From: AC-37 sp036389835
Lineage (GTDB): Bacteria; Actinomycetota; Thermoleophilia; Solirubrobacterales; Thermoleophilaceae
Reading direction: 5' to 3'
Length of the DNA: 64,000 bases
Assembly (NCBI GenBank): GCA_036389835.1
Contig: DASVWC010000041.1
Coordinates: 1 to 64,000 of the forward strand
The notes beneath the pieces were generated by a model, which was not told the DNA's origin, searched no databases, and worked only from the letters and a program-made list of their open reading frames with translations. Below are positions 42,663-51,045 of the stretch, piece by piece. Positions within the stretch are counted from its first letter, which is position 1, and each line of letters opens with the position of its first letter. Both the position numbers and the translations under genes were made by a program.

Positions 42663-42930
42663 CCTCGCCATCGCGGTCGCGACAGAAGTCGCCGGTCCGT
42701 TGCGATTGGAGGCCTTCATCGACGACGTACCCGCGCCGCTGAACGAGCCCTTTCCGTGTTCCGCGGGCGCCCACCGGGTGACCCTGACGCTCCGGCTGCT
42801 GCTGCGCGACTCGATGGTCGCGGCGAATACCTGCCACCAGGTTCAGCTGGCTCCTGGCAGCGTCATGGTGCTGTCCCCGCTCGCTGCCTTCGAGCGACTG
42901 CTCACAGGCGAGCTCGGGCTCACCGCCTGA
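42649..42930 (+). CDS. Small hypothetical protein translationally coupled to 41403
   Basis: A 93-residue product from TTG at 42649, which overlaps the end of the upstream gene by 14 bases. The sequence is beta-like (GPLRLEAFIDDVPAPLNEPF, AHRVTLTLRLLLRDSM) with two cysteines. No family recognised. The start is inferred from the frame and from coupling. Confidence 0.55.
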   Translation: MSSSSLAIAVATEVAGPLRLEAFIDDVPAPLNEPFPCSAGAHRVTLTLRLLLRDSMVAANTCHQVQLAPGSVMVLSPLAAFERLLTGELGLTA

Positions 42931-43094
42931 TCGGGACACGCCGGTTGGTGGCCGATCGATACCGCGGTGAACAGCCGGCTCTTTCGACGACGAGACGCCG
43001 CTCATGGATCGCACAGCGCTCAGCGGTCGAGACGAGATGGCGATAACGGTTGCCGCGTGGGGGGTGCGGGGAGAGCGGAGAGGGCGCTGCCGCG

Positions 43095-43672
43095 ATGAGG
43101 ATGCTGGTCACCGGGGGAGGCGGATTCATCGGCTCGCACCTGACCGAGCGGCTGACACGCGACGGCCACGGCGTGCGCGTCCTCGACAACTTCGCCACGG
43201 GGCGGCGGGAGAACCTCCTCGGACTCGCCGACGACATCGAGCTGATCGAGGGCGATCTGCAGAGCTACGAGCGCGTGCACAACGCCGTACGCGGGTGCGA
43301 GGTGGTCTTCCACCAGGGCGCGCTTCCGTCGGTGCCGCGGTCGGTCCAGGACCCGCTCACCAGCAACGCGACGATACGTCGTGGGGACGCTCAACGTCCT
43401 GCTCGCCGCGCGCGACGCCGAGGTGCGACGCGTCGTATTCGCCTCGTCCTCGTCCGTCTACGGGAAGAACCCCACGCTGCCGAAGCGCGAGGATCAGATC
43501 CCGCTCCCATTCTCACCCTACGCCGTCGCGAAGCTCGCCTGCGAGGGCTACTGCCGCAGCTTCTCCGAGGTCTACGGGCTCGAGACCGTGAGCCTGCGCT
43601 ATTCAACGTGTTCGGCCCGCGGCAGGACCCCTGGTCGCAGTACGCGGCGGTCATCCCGCTGTTCATGGGGCC
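43095..43672 (+). pseudogene. Broken NAD-dependent sugar epimerase/dehydratase gene
   Basis: Remnant of a UDP-glucose-4-epimerase-type gene. It starts MRMLVTGGGGFIGSHLTERL and continues well to PLTSNATI; one extra base near 43378 shifts the frame to VGTLNVLLAARD, with SSSSVYGKNP and the YAVAK catalytic motif. A missing base near 43600 shifts it again to FNVFGPRQDPWSQYAAVIPL. Similarity then stops about 130 residues before a normal end. Two single-base indels plus a 3' truncation make a functional product unlikely. Confidence 0.85.
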
Positions 43673-43730
43673 GGGCGGCTGCTCCAGGGCCTGGAGGCGA
43701 TCCCAGGCGACACCACGATTTTTCAGGATC

Positions 43731-43742
43731 CCCTCATGAGGG
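43731..43742. repeat. 12-base palindrome after the broken epimerase
   Basis: CCCTCATGAGGG is a perfect palindrome just downstream of the point where epimerase similarity ends. The remaining gap to 43917 contains no gene, only the promoter region of the monooxygenase. Confidence 0.35.
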
Positions 43743-43881
43743 ACCCGGGGGGCAAACCTGAAACCCGTCTTCCGCGGGCCCATGCCCCTCACCCGTACGC
43801 CCCTTGGCGTCTCCGGGCGGTGATCGTCTGTATAGCGGCGCGAAATTCAGGAGTCAGAGCTACTGGGCCCAGAAGACCCGC

Positions 43882-43910
43882 TTGACTTTTCAGACTAAAC
43901 CCTGAACCAT
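43882..43910 (+). promoter_or_regulatory. Candidate promoter of the first flavin monooxygenase gene
   Basis: TTGACT (43882-43887), 17 bases, AACCAT (43905-43910), then seven bases to GTG at 43918, suggesting a leaderless mRNA. The -10 is weak. CAGACTAAACCCTGAAC lies between and resembles CTGACTAATTCTGAAC at 53661. Confidence 0.35.
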
Positions 43911-43917
43911 TTTCAGT

Positions 43918-45171
43918 GTGACCGCGGAGCACAGCGGGGCCTCCTCGCCGGTAGCAGGAGTCCGGCCAAGGAGTGACCTGGCTGCGGACATGGCGGTCGA
44001 ACGTCCCGGGCTTGCCGGCGCGGAGCGGCCCCTGCGTCTGGACGAGCCGATCGTGATCGGAGCCGGTCCCGGCGGCCTGGCTGCGGCGCGCGCCCTCGAG
44101 CGGCGCGGAATCCCGGCCCGGCTCTTCGAACGCGGCGATCGCGTCTGCATGAGCTGGCGCGCCCACTACGACAGCCTTCAGCTGAACTCGCCACGGCGCA
44201 TGTCCTCCCTTCCGGGACTCAGGATCGACCGTCGCGCCGGGGCCTGGCCGGGGAGGGACGACTTCATCGCCTACGTCGAGCGCTATGCCGAGCCGCTCGC
44301 GTCGCGAATCGCGTTCGGGACCGACGTACGGCGGATCGACAGGGAGGACGGCGGCTGGCGGCTCGAGACGTCGCGCGGCCCGATGTGGTCGCGGCACGTG
44401 ATCGTGGCGGCGGGACTGCTCGCGGTCCCGTTCATGCCGTCGTGGCCGGGGCGCGAGGAGTTCGAGGGGCAGCTCGTCCACGCCGCCGATTACAGGAACG
44501 CGGAGCGCTACCGGGGACGCGATGTGCTTCTGGTGGGCATGGGGCAGACCGGGTCCGACGTCGGCATAGACCTGGTGCGCGGCGGCGTCGGGCGACTGCG
44601 GGTGGCCGTGCGGACCCCGCCGGTGATCCTGCGCCGGCGTGCGTGGGTCACCCTCACCAACCAGCTCGCCAAGTACATGCACACGCCGGATGCGATGAGC
44701 GACACGATGGCGCGCCTCTACCACCGCCTGATGTGGGGGAGCCTCGAGTCCTACGGGCTCGGCGCGCCCGGGGACATCGCCACGAGCAGGAAGAGCCGGT
44801 CTGGCACGCTCGGCTTCAACCGCGGCGTGGGCTTCACGTTCGATCGCGGTCTGGTGAGTGCGATCAAGAAGCGCTATGTGGAAGTGGTTGCTGCGGTCGA
44901 GAGGTTCGAAGGAGGGGACGTGGTACTTGTGGACGGCCGCCGTCTCAGGCCGGACGTCGTGATCGCGGCGACCGGGCGGCGACCGAACCTCGCTCCCATC
45001 GTCGGGCACCTGGGCGTCCTCAACTCAGACGGCCGCCCCTCGGTTCATGGCGGGCGCACGGCGCACGGCGCGCCGGGCATGTACTTCATCGGGTATCGGC
45101 TTCCGCCCGCGCAGCTGCCGGACATGACGCTCGACGCCCACGCGATCGCGCGCGGTGTGAGCCGGAGCTGA
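43918..45171 (+). CDS. FAD-dependent monooxygenase (CzcO/FMO-like), first paralogue
   Basis: A 417-residue flavoprotein. An FAD Rossmann loop IVIGAGPGGLAAARALERRG (about 45-64), the FMO-like stretch SWRAHYDSLQLNSPRRMSSLPG, an NADPH loop VLLVGMGQTGSDVGIDLV, and the ATGRRPN-type third motif are in the usual order. The FxGxxxHxxxY fingerprint appears as a variant (FEGQLVHAADYRN). Such enzymes oxygenate N, S or carbonyl carbon. The GTG at 43918 fits the promoter spacing; ATG 43990 is an alternative. It is clearly a paralogue of 49471, and both lie in the presumed azoxy region, where an N-oxygenase would be expected. Confidence 0.85.
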   Translation: MTAEHSGASSPVAGVRPRSDLAADMAVERPGLAGAERPLRLDEPIVIGAGPGGLAAARALERRGIPARLFERGDRVCMSWRAHYDSLQLNSPRRMSSLPGLRIDRRAGAWPGRDDFIAYVERYAEPLASRIAFGTDVRRIDREDGGWRLETSRGPMWSRHVIVAAGLLAVPFMPSWPGREEFEGQLVHAADYRNAERYRGRDVLLVGMGQTGSDVGIDLVRGGVGRLRVAVRTPPVILRRRAWVTLTNQLAKYMHTPDAMSDTMARLYHRLMWGSLESYGLGAPGDIATSRKSRSGTLGFNRGVGFTFDRGLVSAIKKRYVEVVAAVERFEGGDVVLVDGRRLRPDVVIAATGRRPNLAPIVGHLGVLNSDGRPSVHGGRTAHGAPGMYFIGYRLPPAQLPDMTLDAHAIARGVSRS

Positions 45172-45187
45172 CGGCCGGCCAGCCGTG

Positions 45188-45208
45188 GGCCCCGGCGCGC
45201 TTGGGGCC
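45188..45208. terminator. Hairpin between convergent monooxygenase and P450 genes
   Basis: GGCCCC (45188-45193) pairs with GGGGCC (45203-45208) over a nine-base loop in the 42-base convergent gap. It could serve as a terminator for both directions; no T-run is present. Confidence 0.4.
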
Positions 45209-45213
45209 TACGC

Positions 45214-46668
45214 CTAGCCGGCTCGTGCGAGGCCCGCGGGGCGAGCGTCCTCGCCGTGCGGCGCGCCGGCCGGCACCAGCCTGCGCACGACCCGCACCCT
45301 CGCGCCGTGCCGCGGCGCGGTCGTCACGTGCTTCATCTGAGCCTCCTCGGACCGCGCGCTCGTCGCTGCCATCTCGACGCGGCTCAAAACCGTGTCCAGG
45401 ACCACCTTCATCTCGTAAGTGGCGAGCGAGGCACCGAGGCAATGCCGGCGGCCGCGACCGAACGGAATCCAGTTCGACTGCGGCGGTGGGGAATCCCCCA
45501 GGAACCGCTCGGGTCGGAACGCCTGGGCGTCCGGATACAGCGCCTCGGAGGTGTTGACACCGCCGATCGACGGCATCATGTAGGTGCCGGCGGGCAGGCG
45601 GAAGCCGGCGACGTCGGCGTCCGCGGTGAGTCTGCGGATGACGTTCGGCACGACCGGGCGGACCCGCAGGGTTTCCTTGATCACCGCCTCGAGGTACTCC
45701 CCCGGTCCGTCGCGCAGCTCGGCGAGCAGATGCTCCAGCACGGGCGGATGGCGCAGGAGGCGCTCGAACCCGTACGCGAGCGCCGACGCGGTTGTCTCGT
45801 GACCCGCGAGCAGCAATGCCATGAGCTGAGAGAGCAGGTCGTCATCGGTCATCGCCCGCCCGTCGTCAAAGCGTGCGTCGATGAGCATGGACAGCACGTC
45901 GGTCCGCTGCTCGCGGTTGGGATCGGCGCGCCGCTCGGCGATCTCCGCTCTGATCAGGTCGTAGGTGCCGTCGACCAGCCGCCGGTGGCGACGCCATGGG
46001 CCCACTCGCTCGAGCCATGGGTACATCCAGGCGATCTGGATCAGGGTTCCCGGCCCGATCGTCTGCGGCAGGCGCGCCTGCAACAGCCGGCGACGCTCGG
46101 GATCGCTGATGCCGAAGACCGCATCCAGCATGACTCCGAGGGTGATCCGCTGCGTGGCCTCGATCAGGCGCATGCTGCGGCCGACCTCCCACGAGTCGAC
46201 CTCCTCCGCGGCGATGCGTGCGATCAGCTCGCCGTAGGCCTTGACGCGGTCGCCGTGGAACGGCGGGAGCATGAGCTTGCGGGTGCGCAGATGCTCGTCC
46301 TCGTCGAGCACGAAGATCGAGCGCGGCCCCATAAGGGCGGTGAACACCGTCGCATATCCCTCGCCGGGATGGACGAGCTGCGGATCCGCCCCGAAGAGCT
46401 CCTTGATGTCGTCGGGATCGGTCAGGAGGACGACATTGCCCCAGGGCGGCGACCAAACCGTGAAGGTGTTCCCGACCCGGCGGCGCGCCCACGCGATGAA
46501 CGGCAGCGTCCGCTTCCAGAACAGGACCAGCGCGATCGGCCTCGGCAGCGGCGCGCGAGGCGGAAGCTTCGGCGCCCGACCGGCGGCAGCCCGCGGCCCC
46601 GCGTCAGAGGGTTCGTTCCGCGGTCTCGTCTGGGGTGACGTCGCTGACTTCGAGCTTGGGTTGCCCAT
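45214..46668 (-). CDS. Cytochrome P450
   Basis: About 484 residues. I-helix LMALLLAGHETTASALAYGF, ExxR in KETLRVRP, the PERF motif in FRPERFLGD, and the heme-binding loop IPFGRGRRHCLGASLATYEM (Cys about residue 410) are all intact. The ATG at 46666-46668 is chosen because GGAGG lies 14 bases upstream; ATG 46689 and GTG 46707 are in frame. In each case the gene starts inside the end of the MMPL gene, so the two are coupled. The proline-rich N-terminal hinge resembles CYP135/138-type P450s. No membrane anchor. Likely oxidises the lipid chain of a cluster product. Confidence 0.9.
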   Translation of the reverse strand: MGNPSSKSATSPQTRPRNEPSDAGPRAAAGRAPKLPPRAPLPRPIALVLFWKRTLPFIAWARRRVGNTFTVWSPPWGNVVLLTDPDDIKELFGADPQLVHPGEGYATVFTALMGPRSIFVLDEDEHLRTRKLMLPPFHGDRVKAYGELIARIAAEEVDSWEVGRSMRLIEATQRITLGVMLDAVFGISDPERRRLLQARLPQTIGPGTLIQIAWMYPWLERVGPWRRHRRLVDGTYDLIRAEIAERRADPNREQRTDVLSMLIDARFDDGRAMTDDDLLSQLMALLLAGHETTASALAYGFERLLRHPPVLEHLLAELRDGPGEYLEAVIKETLRVRPVVPNVIRRLTADADVAGFRLPAGTYMMPSIGGVNTSEALYPDAQAFRPERFLGDSPPPQSNWIPFGRGRRHCLGASLATYEMKVVLDTVLSRVEMAATSARSEEAQMKHVTTAPRHGARVRVVRRLVPAGAPHGEDARPAGLARAG

Positions 46669-48943
46669 CGTGATCGTGCGTTCCTCCATCCGCGCCCGCG
46701 AGTGCATGTGCGGGAGCGAGGTTGGGTTCGAGCACCTGGCGCAGGTGTTCGAGGTTGGTGGTCGGCAGGATGCGCGCCAGCGGCCTCGGGAGCCACCAGT
46801 TCCACCGGCCGAACAGCTTCATGGCCGCCGGGACGAGCACCAGTCGAACGATCGTCGCGTCTATCGCGATCGCGACTGCGCTGGCGAGCCCGATCTGCTG
46901 GAGGCTCGGCACCCCGGCGCTGACGAACGACAGGAAGACCGCGACCATGATGAGCGCCGCGCTCGTGATCGTTGCCGCGCTGGTCGCGAGGCCCTGCGCG
47001 ACGGCGCGGGTGTTGTCACCGCTGATCGCATACCGCTCGCGGATGCGAGTGAGCATGAACACCTCGTAGTCCATGGACAGGCCGAACGCGATCACGAGCA
47101 CGAGCGGCGGCGTGCCCGTGTTGATCTCCGACGACTTGTCCAGCCCGAGGAACGAGAGCCAGCCCCATTGGAAGGCGGCGACGAGCACCCCGTACGCGGC
47201 TGTCACGGACAGGACGTTCATCAGCACCGCCTTGAGCGGCAGGACGATGGACCGCAGCAGGACGATCAGCACGACCAGCGAGAAGACGAGCACGAACAGG
47301 ATGATCTTCCAGAGCGAGCCGGCGACGAGGTCGTCGAAGTCGTCCAGGATCGCTGTCGTGCCGCCGACCTCGGCCTGCGCGCTGGCGCCCGCTACCGCCG
47401 GAAGGCTCTCGCGCAGCCGGGAGACGGCGTCGCGCGCGGCGTCGGACTCCGGGTTCACCCGCAGGACGACGTTCAGCTTGACGAGATGCTGGTCCTTCGA
47501 GGTGGCCTGCTCGCCCACGCTGCGTACCGCGGGATCGCGCCGGATCGCCGCCCTCACCCGTCGCAGCGTCGCCCGATTGGCCGCTTCGCGCGCCGACCCG
47601 CGGCCGAAGTCGAGCACGACGAGCGTCGGGCCGAGCGCGCCAGGGCCGACCACGGCTGCGGCAGCCTCCGTACCTCGTCGCGTCTCGTTCTCGGAGTCGA
47701 GCTGGCCGGTCGCGCTGTTCGACACCTTGAGGTCGAGCGCGGGGAGCGCCAGCGTGAGCAGCACCGCGAGGGCAGCGACGACCGACAGCACGGGGCGCGC
47801 CATGACGGCACCCGTCCAGCGCTCCCAGAAGCCCTGCGCCGCGGCACCTTCGCGACGGCGCGCCCTACGGCGCTCGAGCGCGCGCCCGACACGGCCCGGC
47901 TCGTACGCGCGCCGCCCGAGCATGCGAATGAGGACCGGCAGCAACGTGGATGCGCCGAGCATCGAAACCGCCACGACGATGATCGGGCCCGCCGCCATCG
48001 ACCGGAGGGCCGGCGAATCGATCAGGAAGAGCGCCGCCAGCGAGACGATCACGGTCAGCCCGGAGAAGAGCACGGCGACTCCCGAGGTGGCAAGCGCGGT
48101 GGCCCGGGCCTGGTCCGGGCTCCGACCCGCCCGCACCTCTTCGCGATAGCGCGCGAGCACGAACAGCGAGTAGTCCACCGCTACCCCGATGCCGAGCATC
48201 GACGCCATGCTGGACACGAACACAGACATCGTGACCGAGAGCGAAATGGCGAAGATGATCGCGAAGGTGACGACCACCGCGGCGACGCCGAGTAGGAACG
48301 GCAGTGCGGCCGCCGCGGCCGAGCCGAACGCCAGCAGCAGCACGATCGCGATGATCGGGAGGCCGCGCGACTCGGCCTTCTGCCCGTCCTCCTTGTTCAC
48401 CGCTTGGAACGCCGCCCACAGGCCGCCCTGGCCGCCTACGTGCACGTCGACGCGCCCATCCGCGGCGACGCCCGCCTTGTCCGCTTCGATTCCGAGCTCG
48501 GTGCGCAGGTCCTTCGCGAGGTCGATCGCCTGCGTGTCGCCGCCGCGCACAGGAAGCGGGATCACGACGGGCTGGTCCGGCCGGGCACGGGCACTCGCGA
48601 GCGCTTCCCGGCGGGCGGCCGGCGCGATTCGCCCCTCCGGGACCTGAGCGACCTTGCCGTCCACCGTTCGGACGGCCGCGCTCAGATCCCCCGGGCGCGC
48701 GTCGCGGTGGGGGACCAGGACGTAGAAGTTCGTCGCCGAGGGCGAGTCGGGGAACCGGCTCTCTATCGCCTCCTTGACGGCGACCGACTCCGACCCGCCG
48801 GCCTCCCAGCCCCCGCCGGTGAGATGGTCCTCCTGGCGTGCCGCGAACGGCAGAGCGGCCACCAAGGCGACCAACCACAGGGCGAGGAACAGCTTTTGCC
48901 GACGACGCAGCAGCCTGTCGAGCCTCAGCATTAACGTCTGCAC
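46604..48943 (-). CDS. MMPL/RND-family membrane transporter
   Basis: A 779-residue transporter with two repeats of one helix, a large extracytoplasmic domain and five helices. GIGVAVDYSLFVLARYREEVR in the first half and FGLSMDYEVFMLTRIRERY in the second are the MMPL motifs with the proton-relay Asp residues. The GTG at 48943 follows GGGAG. MMPL proteins export lipids and lipid-like secondary metabolites in Actinobacteria, which fits a lipid-tailed product. The C-terminal tail (THDHDGQPKLEVSDVTPDET) overlaps the start of the P450 gene. Confidence 0.92.
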   Translation of the reverse strand: MQTLMLRLDRLLRRRQKLFLALWLVALVAALPFAARQEDHLTGGGWEAGGSESVAVKEAIESRFPDSPSATNFYVLVPHRDARPGDLSAAVRTVDGKVAQVPEGRIAPAARREALASARARPDQPVVIPLPVRGGDTQAIDLAKDLRTELGIEADKAGVAADGRVDVHVGGQGGLWAAFQAVNKEDGQKAESRGLPIIAIVLLLAFGSAAAAALPFLLGVAAVVVTFAIIFAISLSVTMSVFVSSMASMLGIGVAVDYSLFVLARYREEVRAGRSPDQARATALATSGVAVLFSGLTVIVSLAALFLIDSPALRSMAAGPIIVVAVSMLGASTLLPVLIRMLGRRAYEPGRVGRALERRRARRREGAAAQGFWERWTGAVMARPVLSVVAALAVLLTLALPALDLKVSNSATGQLDSENETRRGTEAAAAVVGPGALGPTLVVLDFGRGSAREAANRATLRRVRAAIRRDPAVRSVGEQATSKDQHLVKLNVVLRVNPESDAARDAVSRLRESLPAVAGASAQAEVGGTTAILDDFDDLVAGSLWKIILFVLVFSLVVLIVLLRSIVLPLKAVLMNVLSVTAAYGVLVAAFQWGWLSFLGLDKSSEINTGTPPLVLVIAFGLSMDYEVFMLTRIRERYAISGDNTRAVAQGLATSAATITSAALIMVAVFLSFVSAGVPSLQQIGLASAVAIAIDATIVRLVLVPAAMKLFGRWNWWLPRPLARILPTTNLEHLRQVLEPNLAPAHALAGADGGTHDHDGQPKLEVSDVTPDETAERTL

Positions 48944-49140
48944 GTCGTCTCCCGAGTTGCCCTGGCCACCGGCAGAGTACTAAAAAAGCTCACTGGCAAT
49001 GCTGTTCGCTACATCGCGGGGGCATCGTTGCGCAACCACGAACCCAGGCGCCGGCTCAGGTGCGAGGAGGGCCGGCACCGCGGCCGCGACCACTTCGAGA
49101 GTGAGTAAACGGTCCTGGCGCACGCTGCTCGTCATCGAGC
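48944..49140. other. Gene-free gap upstream of the MMPL gene
   Basis: No convincing coding region. The AT-rich stretch TACTAAAAAAGCTC (about 48978-48991) probably holds the promoter of the MMPL-P450 operon on the minus strand. Bases 49130-49140 belong to the 32-base direct repeat shared with 53505-53536. Confidence 0.4.
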
Positions 49141-49245
49141 GGAGGGGGAAGGATTCGAACCTCCGACACCGGCGCTCGGTCCGCCACCGGCGCTCGGCCG
49201 GTGAAAGCGACCCCTGACCACCGCAATACCGCTCTGCACCCCTCC
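49141..49245 (-). pseudogene. Degenerate tRNA-Ser-like sequence (copy B)
   Basis: Read on the minus strand it begins GGAGGGGTGCAGAGCGGTAT and ends with GGTTCGAATCC and CCCCTCC, with G as discriminator base. The acceptor stem (7 bp), D-stem (GCA/TGC) and T-arm pair, but the middle is altered: no 7-base anticodon loop can be formed, and the variable-arm segment CCGAGCGCCGGTG occurs twice in tandem. At 105 bases it is too long for a tRNA-Ser. It is a rearranged copy of 53516-53604 and shares 32 bases beyond and into its 3' end. Confidence 0.7.
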
Positions 49246-49439
49246 TGATTCAGAAGATCGTATCAGGATTCAGGACCAGAAAGCGGCCAGGCAGCCTGGG
49301 CCCCTCTCAGCGGCTTCCAGGCTGTCGAGTCCGAGGCCGTCCAGCTCGCTCCGAGAGGCTGCGGAACGACGGCGTGGACACCGACTCAGACCCCTGGGTT
49401 ACCAGCAATTTTCTGAGCACCTGCCATGGCAACGGCCCC

Positions 49440-49467
49440 CTGAAAGTCTGAAAAGATCTGATAGGAT
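49440..49467 (+). promoter_or_regulatory. Promoter of the second flavin monooxygenase gene with CTGA repeats
   Basis: CTGAAA (49440-49445) and TAGGAT (49462-49467) at a 16-base spacing precede ATG 49471/GTG 49474, again giving a nearly leaderless transcript. CTGAAAAGATCTGATAGGAT (49448-49467) closely matches the sequence upstream of the tRNA-like gene at 53516 (CTGAAAAAGCTGATAGATT on the minus strand). The rest of 49246-49439 shows no gene. Confidence 0.5.
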
Positions 49468-49470
49468 GCG

Positions 49471-50901
49471 ATGGTGGCCGGGAGCAGCGGTAACGGCGCG
49501 ATGAAGCGGTTCGAGGTACCCGTGGTGGTCGGGGCTGGGCCCGCGGGCCTGTCCGCCGGGTACGCGCTTACGCGCGCCGGCGTCCGCCCGAAGCTCCTCG
49601 AACGCGGGGACAAGGTCGGGATGACCTGGCGGACGTACTACGACACGCTCCGCTTGAACTCGCCGCGGATCCTCTCCTCGCTACCCGGGATGACGATCGA
49701 TCCCGGCGCGGGGCGCTTCCCCTCTCGCGTCGACTTCATCCTGTACCTGGAGCGCTACGCACGCAGGTGGGACCTCGACGTGGAGTACGGCATCGACGTC
49801 CAGCGGATCGATCGCCACGACGGCGGCTGGAGCCTGCAAACCTCGAAGGGGCCCATGTGGGCGCCGCAGGTCGTCGTCGCAACGGGGCTCTACGCCCAGC
49901 CGACGTTCCCCGATTGGCCCGGTATCGAGGGCTTCACCAAAGAGCTCATGCACGTGCGCCAGTTCCGCAACGCCAAGGGGTTCGTGGGCAAGGACGTCCT
50001 CGTCGTCGGGGGTGGCCAGAGCGCGGCCGACGTCGCCCTCGAGGCGGCCGCGCTGGGCGCCAAGCACGTGAGCCTGTCGGTTCGCAAGCCGCCGCACGTT
50101 TCGCGCCCCGCTCACTTCGGTGTCTCACCGTCGCTCTTCGCGTTCATCGTGAAGTGCCTGCCGACGGCCTTCTACCCACTGCTCGATAGGTACGAGCTGT
50201 TCACCCAACGCATACTCCGGTGGTTCATAGTCGGAGACGTATCGAAGTACGGATTCGGCGTTCCCGAGGAGGGCCTCACGGCGGCGCTACAGGAGCGCGG
50301 GCACGGGATCCTGATCGACCGTGGGCTCATCACCGCTCTCAAGGCCGGACAGGTCGAAGCCCTGCCGGCGGTGGAGGGATTCGACGGAGACGAGGTGATC
50401 CTTGCTGACGGTCGTCGCGTCAGCCCGGACGTCGTGGTCGCTGGTACGGGTGCACGCGGGACCCTGCCGTCGCTGGTCGGCCACCTCGGAGTGCTGGACG
50501 TCGACGGGCGTCCGCTGAAGCACGGCGGAGCCAAGTCCCCTGGCGCCCCAGGGCTGTACTTCATCGGGTATCGGCTGCCGCCGGGCGTGCTGCCCGATGC
50601 CCGGCGCGACGCGCCGGCGATCGCCCGCAGCATCACGGGCCGGCGTGCCTGGCCTCCCCCGATATGGCGAACTTCGGGCTCGGGCTATCCGGTGCGTGCG
50701 CCTTCGGATCTCGCGTCCGGCAGCGGCGGCAATGGCAAGGATCCGAGCTCGGCAAGGCCGCAGCCGGAGGATGGAGCCGCGGCGCCGAGATCGCCTGACC
50801 CTGTGCTCGAGTCGACCCTGGAATCGCGATCCGCGACCAGTCGCTTCGCGGAGGCTCGCCCCGCCCGATCCCGTCCGAGGAACTCGAAATCGACGCGATA
50901 G
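49471..50901 (+). CDS. FAD-dependent monooxygenase (CzcO/FMO-like), second paralogue with a C-terminal extension
   Basis: A 476-residue flavoprotein closely related to 43918: VVVGAGPAGLSAGYALTRAG, TWRTYYDTLRLNSPRILSSLPG, VLVVGGGQSAADVALEAA and YFIGYRLPPGVLPDARRDAPAI match block by block. The paralogue ends right after the last block; here the frame continues about 85 residues in Gly/Ser/Pro/Arg-rich sequence without structure, as if a stop was lost. A start at ATG 49471 or GTG 49474 fits the promoter. Probable N- or Baeyer-Villiger-type oxygenase of the cluster. Confidence 0.85.
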   Translation: MVAGSSGNGAMKRFEVPVVVGAGPAGLSAGYALTRAGVRPKLLERGDKVGMTWRTYYDTLRLNSPRILSSLPGMTIDPGAGRFPSRVDFILYLERYARRWDLDVEYGIDVQRIDRHDGGWSLQTSKGPMWAPQVVVATGLYAQPTFPDWPGIEGFTKELMHVRQFRNAKGFVGKDVLVVGGGQSAADVALEAAALGAKHVSLSVRKPPHVSRPAHFGVSPSLFAFIVKCLPTAFYPLLDRYELFTQRILRWFIVGDVSKYGFGVPEEGLTAALQERGHGILIDRGLITALKAGQVEALPAVEGFDGDEVILADGRRVSPDVVVAGTGARGTLPSLVGHLGVLDVDGRPLKHGGAKSPGAPGLYFIGYRLPPGVLPDARRDAPAIARSITGRRAWPPPIWRTSGSGYPVRAPSDLASGSGGNGKDPSSARPQPEDGAAAPRSPDPVLESTLESRSATSRFAEARPARSRPRNSKSTR

Positions 50902-51045
50902 AGATTCTCGCCGCCAGAGCCGCCGAAAAGGCGCCGGCCGATCCGGATTCCCCCCCAATCGGCAGATGTTTTCACCGCGACCGTCGCTTACGGTTCGCCG
51001 GGACGGCGGGGAGAACGGCTCACTGAGCCTGGCGGGGGCGTCGGC

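Noticed and set aside
48838..49217. Short open frames running through the MMPL promoter and tRNA-like copy B
   Set aside because: They overlap promoter and tRNA-like sequence and encode Arg-rich shadow peptides.
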